Below, in pieces: positions 1 to 6,642 of a stretch of DNA of 13,126 bases (position 1 is the stretch's first letter; the number at the start of each line of letters is the position of its first letter). Source of the DNA: an uncultured Elusimicrobia bacterium (GTDB lineage Bacteria; Elusimicrobiota; Endomicrobiia; Endomicrobiales; Endomicrobiaceae); assembly GCA_937916125.1 (NCBI GenBank), contig CALGGE010000016.1, positions 1 to 13,126 of the forward strand, in the 5' to 3' direction. The notes below the pieces were generated by a model that made no database searches, was not told the origin of the DNA, and saw only the letters and a list, made by a program, of their open reading frames with translations. Position numbers and translations under genes: made by a program.

Positions 1-468
1 CTTCGGACCTGAACCGATAAAATCCACAAGCTGATTAAGATACATAGAATTCATATATGCATCGATATACTCACCGGGATTATAATTTTCATCGTCATCA
101 ATAATATCCAGATAATCCTTGAAATTCTCTGCGCCCTTCATCTGCTTGACTTCCTGAAGCTCCTGCTTAGCCTTCCGCCTAATGTCCTCAAGCTGATTCA
201 TAAGGTTAATATCACCACCGCTGGATTTAGGAGCAATGGTTCCGCCCACATTACGCAAAAGATATGCTTTATTATTATCTAACTGCGTAGATTCATTGAA
301 TTTATTAACCACATCCATAAATTCATTATATATTTCACTTTTATAACCCTGAAAAAAGGATATCAGATTCATTAATACAAATTCGTTTTTATATGAAAAA
401 GCATTCTCTGCCCATTCACCTTCAATACTTTTAAGAAAGCTGTTATTGATTCCTTTTTTATTCCGCTT
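1..468 (-). pseudogene. Unrecognised gene fragment, truncated at its 5' end and running off the window
   Basis: An open minus-strand frame runs from just after a TGA at 471-469 to the window edge, about 155 codons without a stop. It has no plausible natural start. An ATG at 372-370 overlaps the folP stop, but the protein-like reading begins well before it, near residues SFLKSIEGEW. I do not recognise the product. It is hydrophilic, Asn/Asp/Glu-rich and probably helical, with a charged stretch (QLEDIRRKAKQELQEVKQ) and an acidic patch (DIIDDDE) and no membrane segment. CAG is the only Gln codon seen, and AAG, GAG, AGG and CGG become common towards the window edge, unlike the AAA/GAA habit of the neighbouring genes. 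This suggests foreign DNA, for example phage or mobile-element derived, but that is inference. Its upstream part is cut off by the junction with folP near 444. Confidence 0.6.
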
Positions 469-1424
469 TCAACGGCATATTCGGTCTGTTTTTGCAAAAA
501 ATCGCAAATGTCGGATACTACATCATTATTATACTTTATATTTCGCTGCATCGTCAAAGGATTATTGAGCATATGCATTAAAACAACTCCCGCTTTATGT
601 TTGGCAACGACATCCGCCATACTCTTCTTTATTTTTTTTCTGTTTTTGCCGTTGTCGTTTGTTGTACATTGTACATTGTACATTATACATTGCTTTCTTA
701 ATGCACAGATATCATTTATTATGTCCGCACCTTCGCAGAGTGCAACTTCGGCAACTTCCGGCTTATACGTATCAATTGATACGGGTATCTTTATTTTTTT
801 GCGTGCAAGTCTCAGGAAATTTTTTATTTTTAAAATCTCGTCTTTTACGGCGACGGGTTTTGAACCGGGTTTTGTCGATTCCGCACCGATATCAATAATA
901 TCGGCACCCTGTTCCTGCATATCAACCGCAGCTTTTAAAGCTTTGTTCTCGTCGTCAAAACCGTTACCGAAGAAAGAATCCTCCGAAAGATTTACTATTC
1001 CCATAACCAAAGGAATATCTTTTAAAACAACTTTACCGTTTGCGGTAAGAATTATTCTTTTTTCGTTTCCGGCGGAAATCTTAAGAAGTTTTTCGGATAC
1101 TTCTTTAAGCCCGAAAGGTTGTTCCTTTATTTTTAAAGCAAGTTTTTCGGACAGATATTTGTTTGCACACAAAACAACCGTCGATATTCCTTTTTCAAAA
1201 AGAGAAACGTCTTTACTTACGGCAACATCACATCCGCACGATAAAGCTTCCTGTTTTAAAATGTTTGCCGCTCTGTTGTCGATATTTTCTATTATAAAAG
1301 AGCTTTGCAAAATTTTTTTCGCAAGTTTGGTATGAACATATTTGTCACACTTCGTACTTGCAATTATTTTTGCGGCATCGTCAATATTATCAACTTTTAT
1401 TTTTCTAATTCTCATTTTTATCAT
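372..1424 (-). pseudogene. folP: Dihydropteroate synthase, 3'-truncated and carrying an in-frame repeat insertion
   Basis: FolP condenses 6-hydroxymethyl-dihydropterin diphosphate with p-aminobenzoate in folate synthesis. Visible motifs: MGIVN (141-145) followed by LSEDSF where TPDSF is usual, GADIIDIGAESTKPG (173-187), SIDTYKPEVAEVAL (216-229), NDI (237-239) and VVLMHM (280-285). Family resemblance stops at GIKKESI (residue 327). The expected DPGIGFGK motif and the C-terminal Ser-Arg-Lys region are absent. The last 23 residues are an out-of-frame reading of the neighbouring unknown gene. Residues 244-268 are encoded by repeat DNA inserted between NDICALR and MADVVAKH. About 135 residues precede the catalytic barrel, an N-terminal extension seen in some bacterial DHPS. 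Start ATG could be 1424 or 1415; neither has a clear Shine-Dalgarno. As written the enzyme should be inactive, unless the junction is an assembly error. Confidence 0.85.
621..695. repeat. Repeat insertion inside folP (heptamer array plus linker)
   Basis: Positions 662-692 are a heptamer array: TTGTACA three times, then TTATACA and TTG. Before it lies the linker word TTGCCGTTGTCGTTTG, related to words in the other repeat tracts of the window. The insert is a multiple of three and adds about 25 residues (including QCIMYNVQCTTN and a Lys/Arg-rich run) to an otherwise conserved DHPS loop. Boundaries are inferred from where DHPS similarity resumes. Confidence 0.75.
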
Positions 1425-1479
1425 AACTTAGTTGAACAGCTAAACAGTTGAACAGTTGAATAGTTGAATAGTTTATTGT

Positions 1480-1500
1480 AAAAATCGCAAAGCGATTTTT
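1480..1500. repeat. Perfect 9-bp hairpin, AAAAATCGC / GCGATTTTT
   Basis: Stem arms are at 1480-1488 and 1492-1500, with loop AAA. The core GCAAAGC belongs to the same class as the very stable GCGAAGC DNA mini-hairpin. The same 21-bp sequence occurs in inverted orientation at 11099-11119. On the minus strand the stem ends in TTTTT, so it could act as a weak intrinsic terminator after folE. Confidence 0.8.
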
Positions 1501-1511
1501 GTTATCAATAG

Positions 1512-1532
1512 ATTTTTTGCAGAGCAAAAAAT
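1512..1532. repeat. Perfect 9-bp hairpin, ATTTTTTGC / GCAAAAAAT
   Basis: Stem arms are at 1512-1520 and 1524-1532, with loop AGA (core GCAGAGC). It follows the hairpin at 1480-1500 after 11 nt and shares its architecture: an A/T-rich outer stem, a GC pair at the top and a three-purine loop. The arm sequence differs, so it is a second member of a structural family rather than a direct copy. Confidence 0.75.
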
Positions 1533-1604
1533 ACTTAAAGCTATTCAGCTCTTCAGCTGTCGTTTCGTCGTTCATTGTACATTGTACATCATACATTGTA
1601 CATT

Positions 1605-1634
1605 GCATTATCGTTATTTCAATAACGATAATGC
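1605..1634. repeat. 30-bp perfect palindrome over the folE stop codon
   Basis: GCATTATCGTTATT (1605-1618), the two bases TC, and its exact inverse AATAACGATAATGC (1621-1634). On the minus strand it spans the last folE codons (Ala-Leu-Ser-Leu-Leu-Lys), the TAA and the next bases. The outer end abuts the heptamer array. No T-run follows on either strand, so it is not a normal intrinsic terminator, though it would fold into a strong 3'-end stem. Confidence 0.8.
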
Positions 1635-2177
1635 TTCGGCTCTTGTTCTTGCATCTTTCAGAAATATTCCTCTCATTGCGGAAGTTATTACTTTAGAGCC
1701 GGGCTTTTTTACGCCTCTCATCGTCATACATAAATGTTCCGCTTCTATTACAACCATTGCACCGTTAGGCTGAATGGTTTTCATTAAAGTATCTACAATT
1801 TGTTTTGACAGTCTTTCCTGCAACTGCAACCTGTGAGAGAAAGCTTCAACTACTCTGACAAGTTTTGAAATTCCGGCAATCCTGTCTTTCTTCGGCAAAT
1901 ATGCAATATGCACTTTCCCGTAGAAAGGAAGCAAATGATGTTCGCACATCGAATATATCGGAATATCTTTAACGATAACAATTTCTTCGTGTTCTTCCGT
2001 TTGGTAATGGACGGGGATAATATTTTCGATATCCGCATTATATCCCGACAGCATTTCCTCATAAAATTCGGCTACACGTTGGGGAGTTCTTTTTATTCCC
2101 TCACGGTTTACATCTTCTCCGAATCCTTCAAGCATTAATGCTACCGCTTTTTGAACTTTTTCTCTGTCATATTTCAT
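1614..2177 (-). CDS. folE: GTP cyclohydrolase I
   Basis: FolE converts GTP to 7,8-dihydroneopterin triphosphate, the first step of folate (and queuosine/pterin) synthesis. The 187 residues match the usual length of the type I enzyme. The zinc-site motif SMCEHHLLPF is at 76-85 (Cys78, His81), with the third ligand Cys150 in EAEHLCMTMRG. RLQLQERL (116-123) and the C-terminal KKPGSKVITSAMRG complete the family pattern. An AAAGGG Shine-Dalgarno sits a few bases before the ATG at 2177. It follows ftsH after 27 nt, so it is probably cotranscribed with hpt and ftsH. Its stop codon lies in a 30-bp palindrome that abuts a heptamer repeat array. Pairing with folP downstream suggests an original folate operon, now separated by a repeat element. 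Confidence 0.97.
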   Translation of the reverse strand: MKYDREKVQKAVALMLEGFGEDVNREGIKRTPQRVAEFYEEMLSGYNADIENIIPVHYQTEEHEEIVIVKDIPIYSMCEHHLLPFYGKVHIAYLPKKDRIAGISKLVRVVEAFSHRLQLQERLSKQIVDTLMKTIQPNGAMVVIEAEHLCMTMRGVKKPGSKVITSAMRGIFLKDARTRAEALSLLK

Positions 2178-2204
2178 ATTTATACCCTTTACTAAAAACG
2201 AATA

Positions 2205-4157
2205 TTATTTAAACAAATCTTCCTGAACCGGAGCTTTTATTTCTTCTTTTTTTTCTTCGGGCTTCGGCTCTGCGGGATGTTCTTCAACTTTCTCTTCGCG
2301 TTTCTGTTCCGTTTGTTCAACGGGCTTATCAATCTCTCTCGGTTCAAGCTCTTCACCTTTCATTATCGTATCAATCTGGTCACCGGTCAAAGTTTCTCTT
2401 TCTATAAGCATTTTTACAAGATATTCAAGTTTGTCTCTGTTATCTTCCAATATTTTTCTTGCTCTGTTTTTGGCATTTATAACAAGAGCTTTTATTTCTT
2501 CATCGATAAGCTGAGCGGTTTTATCGGAATGCTTAGGACTTTTTGAAATATCCATACCGAGAAAAACTTCTTCGTTTTCTTTACCGAGTGCCAAAGCTCC
2601 TACCTTGTCGCTCATACCGAATTCCGTTACCATTCTTGTGGCAATCTGCGTTGCTCTGGCGATATCGTTTGATGCACCCGTCGTTATCTCGTTAAAAATC
2701 AACTCTTCGGCAACACGCCCGCCCATAAGAATGGCTAAACGCCCTTCGATTTCGGTTCTTGAAGTTAAAAATTTATCTTCAACGGGAACCTGTAAAGTAT
2801 ATCCCAAAGCTCTACCGCTGGAAATTATCGTTACTTTGTGGACGGGATCCATATTCGGAATAACTTTCGCAACAATTGTATGCCCCGCCTCGTGATATGC
2901 AATAATGCTTCTTTCTTTATCCGATATTATTCTCGATTTTCTCTGAGGACCTGCAATAATTCTATCGATGGCTTCCTCAAAATTTTTCATATTTACATCG
3001 GTTTGGTTTTTCCTTGCGGCAAGAAGAGCAGCCTCATTTGCAAGGTTTGCCAAATCCGCACCTACAAAACCGGGAGTTCTTCTTGCAAGAACTTTCAAAT
3101 CGACTTCCGGGGATATTTTTATGTTTCTGACATGAACTTTTAAAATTTCTTCTCTGTCGTTTAAGTCCGGAGGAGGAACGACAACCTGCCTGTCAAATCT
3201 TCCCGGTCTTAAAAGAGCAGGGTCTAAAACATCCGGTCTGTTGGTTGCCGCAATTATGATAACGCCCTCTTTCGTATCAAAGCCGTCCATCTCGACAAGA
3301 AGCTGATTTAATGTCTGTTCCCTCTCGTCGTGTCCGCCGCCAAGCCCCGCACCTCTGTGTCTGCCTACGGCATCTATTTCATCTATAAACAACAAACACG
3401 GAGCATTCTTTCTTCCCTGCATAAAAAGATCTCTTACTCTGGAAGCACCAACACCGACAAACATTTCCACAAATTCGGAACCGCTTGACGAGAAGAAAGG
3501 AACACCGGCCTCTCCCGCAACTGCCTTTGCCATTAAAGTTTTACCTGTTCCGGGCGCACCCGCAAGCAAAACGCCTTTCGGTATTTTACCGCCGAGCTTT
3601 TGAAATTTCGCGGGATTTTTTAAAAATTCTATTATTTCCTGCAATTCTTCTTTTGCTTCTCCGCAACCTGCAACATCTTTAAATGTTATGGGCTTCTTAT
3701 TTTTGCCTGCCATACGGGCAATGCTTTTGCCGAAACTCATGGCTTTCCCGCCGGCACCCATACCGTTCATCATCCATATCCAGAAAATTATCAAAAGTAT
3801 TATCGGACCCCAACTGAAAATTAAAGGTCCTATCCAACCGTTATGAAGCTTACCGGAAAACTTCTGAACATTGTTTGCTTCCATATCTTCAACAAGTTTT
3901 GGATCGTTAAGCGGGACGGTTTTAAATTTTTTTATTTCGTTATCTTTGGTGGTAAATTCGCCCTCAATCATTCCGTCACCTACGACGGCATTGATTATTT
4001 TGCCGGCTTTAATATTCTGTTTAAAAGAAGAGTACGGCATTTCTTCTATATTGGATTTTTTCCCTGCATTCTGCATAAAAACAAGCAAAGTAACAAATAA
4101 AAGTATCCAGAACAAAAATCCCCAAGAATCATTTTTTTTCATATTTTTCATATTCAT
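2205..4157 (-). CDS. ftsH: ATP-dependent zinc metalloprotease FtsH
   Basis: FtsH is a membrane-anchored hexameric AAA protease that degrades misassembled membrane proteins and some regulators. Of 650 residues, the N-terminal membrane segment is about 12-28, an external FtsH_ext domain about 33-105, and a second membrane segment about 111-130. The AAA domain has Walker A GAPGTGKT (200-207), Walker B LLFIDEID (255-262) and the second region of homology TNRPDVLDPALLRPGRFDR (305-323). The zinc protease motif HEAGH is at 422-426, with a further Asp ligand in SNDIARAT near 498. The C-terminal 40 residues are a Glu/Lys/Pro-rich tail of low complexity. The ATG at 4157 is chosen because AAAGAGGA lies 5 nt upstream. 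Downstream of hpt, a common bacterial arrangement. No key residue is missing. Confidence 0.98.
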   Translation of the reverse strand: MNMKNMKKNDSWGFLFWILLFVTLLVFMQNAGKKSNIEEMPYSSFKQNIKAGKIINAVVGDGMIEGEFTTKDNEIKKFKTVPLNDPKLVEDMEANNVQKFSGKLHNGWIGPLIFSWGPIILLIIFWIWMMNGMGAGGKAMSFGKSIARMAGKNKKPITFKDVAGCGEAKEELQEIIEFLKNPAKFQKLGGKIPKGVLLAGAPGTGKTLMAKAVAGEAGVPFFSSSGSEFVEMFVGVGASRVRDLFMQGRKNAPCLLFIDEIDAVGRHRGAGLGGGHDEREQTLNQLLVEMDGFDTKEGVIIIAATNRPDVLDPALLRPGRFDRQVVVPPPDLNDREEILKVHVRNIKISPEVDLKVLARRTPGFVGADLANLANEAALLAARKNQTDVNMKNFEEAIDRIIAGPQRKSRIISDKERSIIAYHEAGHTIVAKVIPNMDPVHKVTIISSGRALGYTLQVPVEDKFLTSRTEIEGRLAILMGGRVAEELIFNEITTGASNDIARATQIATRMVTEFGMSDKVGALALGKENEEVFLGMDISKSPKHSDKTAQLIDEEIKALVINAKNRARKILEDNRDKLEYLVKMLIERETLTGDQIDTIMKGEELEPREIDKPVEQTEQKREEKVEEHPAEPKPEEKKEEIKAPVQEDLFK

Positions 4158-4208
4158 ATTTTTCCTCTTTTTAAACTTTTCGGTTTTTCACCCTTTCATC
4201 TGTCGTTG

Positions 4209-4724
4209 TCAATCTTCCAATTTTCCGATATACGGCAAGCCCCTGTATTTCCCATCGTAATCAAGCCCGTAACCGACGATAAATTCTTTTTCTATACAAA
4301 ATCCCGTATAATCTATATCGACGGTTTTAACTTTTTCCGAGTTTCTGTTTATAAGAACACAAATTTTGACACTGTTTGCTTTTCTTTTAATAAACAAATC
4401 TTTTATATACGAAAGAGTTCTTCCCGTATCACATATATCTTCAATTATCAAAACATCTTTCCCTTTCATATCAATAGCGGTATCGGCAATAAATTTTATT
4501 TGTCCCGAAGACTTCTTACCGTTATATGAAGACACTCTTATAAAATCCAACTCAAAATCAACTTTAAGCTTCCTTATTATATCACTGCAAAAAATCACAC
4601 TGCCCGTAAGAATAGAGACAATAAAGAGTTTTTTGTTTTTATAATCTTTATTTATTTTTGACGCAATTTCGGAAACTTTTTTTTCAATATTTTCCCGTGG
4701 AATAAAAGGTTTTATTTTTTTCAT
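4209..4724 (-). CDS. hpt: Hypoxanthine phosphoribosyltransferase
   Basis: This purine-salvage enzyme joins hypoxanthine or guanine to PRPP. The 171-residue length is typical. The PRPP-binding signature VLIIEDICDTGRTL is at 91-104, the PPi loop region ILTGSVIF near 38-45, and the purine-site end GYGLDYDGKYRGLPYIG near 151-167. A strong promoter sits just upstream (4762-4790), giving a leader of about 30 nt; no clear Shine-Dalgarno precedes the ATG at 4724. First gene of the hpt-ftsH-folE run, with 51 nt before ftsH. Directly after its TGA comes the word CAACGACAG, which also occurs in the dispersed repeat units of this window. Confidence 0.96.
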   Translation of the reverse strand: MKKIKPFIPRENIEKKVSEIASKINKDYKNKKLFIVSILTGSVIFCSDIIRKLKVDFELDFIRVSSYNGKKSSGQIKFIADTAIDMKGKDVLIIEDICDTGRTLSYIKDLFIKRKANSVKICVLINRNSEKVKTVDIDYTGFCIEKEFIVGYGLDYDGKYRGLPYIGKLED

Positions 4725-4761
4725 GGTTTTATATATGAATTATATATAAACTCAACACTTT

Positions 4762-4790
4762 ATTATAACGAAAAATGACACATAAATCAA
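4762..4790 (-). promoter_or_regulatory. Sigma-70-type promoter for hpt-ftsH-folE
   Basis: On the minus strand, TTGATT (4785-4790), 17 nt, then TATAAT (4762-4767). The -35 box overlaps the rsmA stop codon (TGA at 4789-4787). Transcription would start near 4755, about 30 nt before the hpt ATG. Confidence 0.75.
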
Positions 4791-5539
4791 GAAATTTTCT
4801 GCGATAAACTTTCATATTGTTCAAGCGTCAATTTATCGGGTCTGCACATTACGTCTATATTACAACCGTTTAAAATTTCGGTTGCCTGAATTTTTTCGGT
4901 TTTCAGAAATGTTGAAAGACAATTTAATACGGTTTTTCTTCTCATTGAAAAACAGTGTTTTATAAGCGAAAATAATTTTATATCGGGATCTTGCGGAAAT
5001 TTATTTTTCAAATTCATTACGGCAGACATTACCTGCGGTTTCGGAGAAAAACAGCCCGGAGGGACATCAAACAGAAATTCCGCATCGGCATAATATTGTC
5101 TGAACAAAGAAATATAACCGTAATCTTTTGTTCCCTCTTTACTTAACAATCTTGCAATAACATCTTTCTGCAACATTATTACACCGGAAACGAAATTTTT
5201 ATTCGGCAAAAATTTTTGTACTATGGCAGTTCCGACATTATACGGAAGGTTTGCAACTATTTTGAAAGGTTTATCGGGAAGCTCATATTTTAAAAAATCC
5301 GTATTTACGACGGAAATATTTTTGTTGTCTTTATATTTTATTTCCAAATCCGCAGCCAAACGGGAATCAATATCAACAGCTATAAGATTGTCCGTTAAAT
5401 CTTTCAAAATATCGGTAAGTGCAGCTTTCCCCGGACCTATTTCTATAACGAGATCCTGTTTGGAAACAGCTGCACTTTCGACAATTTTATGTGCAATATT
5501 TTTATCGGTTAAAAAATTCTGACCGTGAGGCTGACGCAT
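4787..5539 (-). CDS. rsmA: 16S rRNA (adenine1518-N6/adenine1519-N6) dimethyltransferase
   Basis: RsmA (KsgA) dimethylates two adjacent adenines in helix 45 of 16S rRNA late in 30S assembly. The 250-residue protein starts with the family hallmark GQNFLTD (6-12). It then shows SAM-binding motif I IEIGPGKAALT (32-42), an acidic motif II AVDID (54-58), the catalytic NLPYN (97-101) and FSPKPQV (164-170). MRRKT (199-203) lies in the C-terminal rRNA-binding domain. It follows recA after 3 nt, so translational coupling is likely. No strong Shine-Dalgarno is visible within the recA end. Its stop overlaps the -35 box of the next promoter. Confidence 0.97.
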   Translation of the reverse strand: MRQPHGQNFLTDKNIAHKIVESAAVSKQDLVIEIGPGKAALTDILKDLTDNLIAVDIDSRLAADLEIKYKDNKNISVVNTDFLKYELPDKPFKIVANLPYNVGTAIVQKFLPNKNFVSGVIMLQKDVIARLLSKEGTKDYGYISLFRQYYADAEFLFDVPPGCFSPKPQVMSAVMNLKNKFPQDPDIKLFSLIKHCFSMRRKTVLNCLSTFLKTEKIQATEILNGCNIDVMCRPDKLTLEQYESLSQKIS

Positions 5540-5542
5540 AAA

Positions 5543-6616
5543 TTATTTCTTAGATTTCTTCTCTTTTTTTTCTGTCGTTTTTTCCTCTTTAACGTCTTCT
5601 TTTGATTCGGCTTTCGGAGCCTCAACAGCTTTCAAACCGTGCTTTTCTCTGATAAGATTTTCCAATTCATAAGAAAGTTCGGCATTGTTAGCCAAGAAAT
5701 CTTTAAACTTATCTTTCCCTTGAAATCTTTCGTCTTTGTATGTATAGAAAGAACCTGCTTTTTCTATAATTCCGTCGTTAACTCCGATATCTATAAGATA
5801 ACCCGTTTTGTCGATTCCCTGCCCGAAAACGATATCAAATTCCGCCTGTCTGAAAGGAGCGGCAACTTTATTTTTAACAACTTTTACTCTTACTCTGTTA
5901 CCTAAAATTTCATCGCCTTTCTTGATGGATTCAATTCTTCTTATATCCAAACGAACCGAAGAATAGAATTTAAGAGCCAAGCCTCCCGGGGTAGTTTCGG
6001 GATTTCCCCACATAACACCTATTTTCTGTCTTAATTGATTTATAAAAATAATTGAAGCTTTTGATTTTGATACCGTTGGGGTGAGCTTCCTTAAACCCTG
6101 ACTCATAAGCCTTGCCTGCACTCCGACGAAAGCATCGCCCATTTCTCCCTCGATTTCGGCTCTCGGAACAAGTGCGGCAACCGAATCCACAACTATCAAA
6201 TCTACGGCACCGGAACGAACAAGCTTATCGGCAATTTCAAGTGCCTGCTCGCCCGAATCGGGCTGAGAAATAAGCATATTGTCAATATCAACGCCGAGTT
6301 TCAACGCATATTCGGGATCCATCGCATGTTCGGCGTCTATATACGCTACAATCCCGCCCTGCTTCTGTGCCTGAGCCGCAATACACATTGCGAGAGTGGA
6401 TTTTCCCGAAGATTCGGGGCCGTATATTTCTATAATTCTTCCTCTCGGTATTCCGCCGATACCTATTGCTATATCTAAAGGTAATGCTCCCGTAGGAATA
6501 GCTTCAACATCTTCATGATTTGTGTCTCCGAGTCTCATAACGGCTTCTTTACCGAAATCTTTTTCGATTTGAGACAGAGCCAAATTAAGAGCCTTCATTT
6601 TTTCTGCATTAGACAT
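5543..6616 (-). CDS. recA: Recombinase RecA
   Basis: RecA forms the ATP-dependent filament on single-stranded DNA for homologous recombination and SOS signalling. From the ATG at 6616 it is 357 residues: Walker A GPESSGKST (66-74), Walker B IVVDSVAAL (131-139), the L1 region EGEMGDAFVG (145-154) and the L2 region ending VMWGNPETTPGG (201-212). An upstream in-frame ATG at 6664 would add 16 residues, but it lies inside the preceding gene. The start at 6616 has AAAGGAG seven bases before it and gives the family-typical N-terminus MSNAEKMKALNLALSQIEK. Residue 203, normally Phe in loop L2, is Trp. The C-terminal tail is Lys/Glu-rich and ends KKEKKSKK, more basic than the acidic E. coli tail. It lies between the nuclease gene and rsmA. 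Confidence 0.98.
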   Translation of the reverse strand: MSNAEKMKALNLALSQIEKDFGKEAVMRLGDTNHEDVEAIPTGALPLDIAIGIGGIPRGRIIEIYGPESSGKSTLAMCIAAQAQKQGGIVAYIDAEHAMDPEYALKLGVDIDNMLISQPDSGEQALEIADKLVRSGAVDLIVVDSVAALVPRAEIEGEMGDAFVGVQARLMSQGLRKLTPTVSKSKASIIFINQLRQKIGVMWGNPETTPGGLALKFYSSVRLDIRRIESIKKGDEILGNRVRVKVVKNKVAAPFRQAEFDIVFGQGIDKTGYLIDIGVNDGIIEKAGSFYTYKDERFQGKDKFKDFLANNAELSYELENLIREKHGLKAVEAPKAESKEDVKEEKTTEKKEKKSKK

Positions 6617-6623
6617 ATTATTT

Positions 6624-6630
6624 CTCCTTT
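6624..6630 (-). promoter_or_regulatory. Strong Shine-Dalgarno fixing the recA start
   Basis: On the minus strand AAAGGAG, with 7 nt to the ATG at 6616-6614. It decides for the shorter RecA over the open frame that begins at 6664. Confidence 0.85.
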
Positions 6631-6642
6631 GATATATATTTT

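Larger units (their letters stand above)
1431..1606. repeat. Composite intergenic repeat between folE and folP
   Basis: This tract contains, in order: an octamer array GTTGAACA/GCTAAACA/GTTGAACA/GTTGAATA/GTTGAATA (1431-1470), a hairpin (1480-1500), a second hairpin (1512-1532), two octamers in the opposite sense, ATTCAGCT and CTTCAGCT (1543-1558), a linker TGTCGTTTCGTCGTT, and a TTGTACA heptamer array (1575-1605). The octamer arrays flank the hairpins in inverted orientation. The whole 189-bp folE-folP gap is essentially this element. A 67-codon open frame through it encodes only translated repeats and is not called a gene. Confidence 0.85.

Noticed and set aside
662..692. Possible CRISPR array in the TTGTACA or GTTGAAYA tracts
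   Set aside because: The repeats are 7-8 bp in direct contact without unique spacers, and no cas genes are near. They are tandem microrepeats.
508..1335. Long plus-strand open frame (275 codons) opposite folP
   Set aside because: It is antisense to clear DHPS motifs and its protein is Phe/Ser/Ile-rich without family features. A shadow frame.
1405..1608. 67-codon minus-strand frame between folE and folP
   Set aside because: It is a translation of the heptamer, hairpin and octamer repeats and overlaps the folP start.
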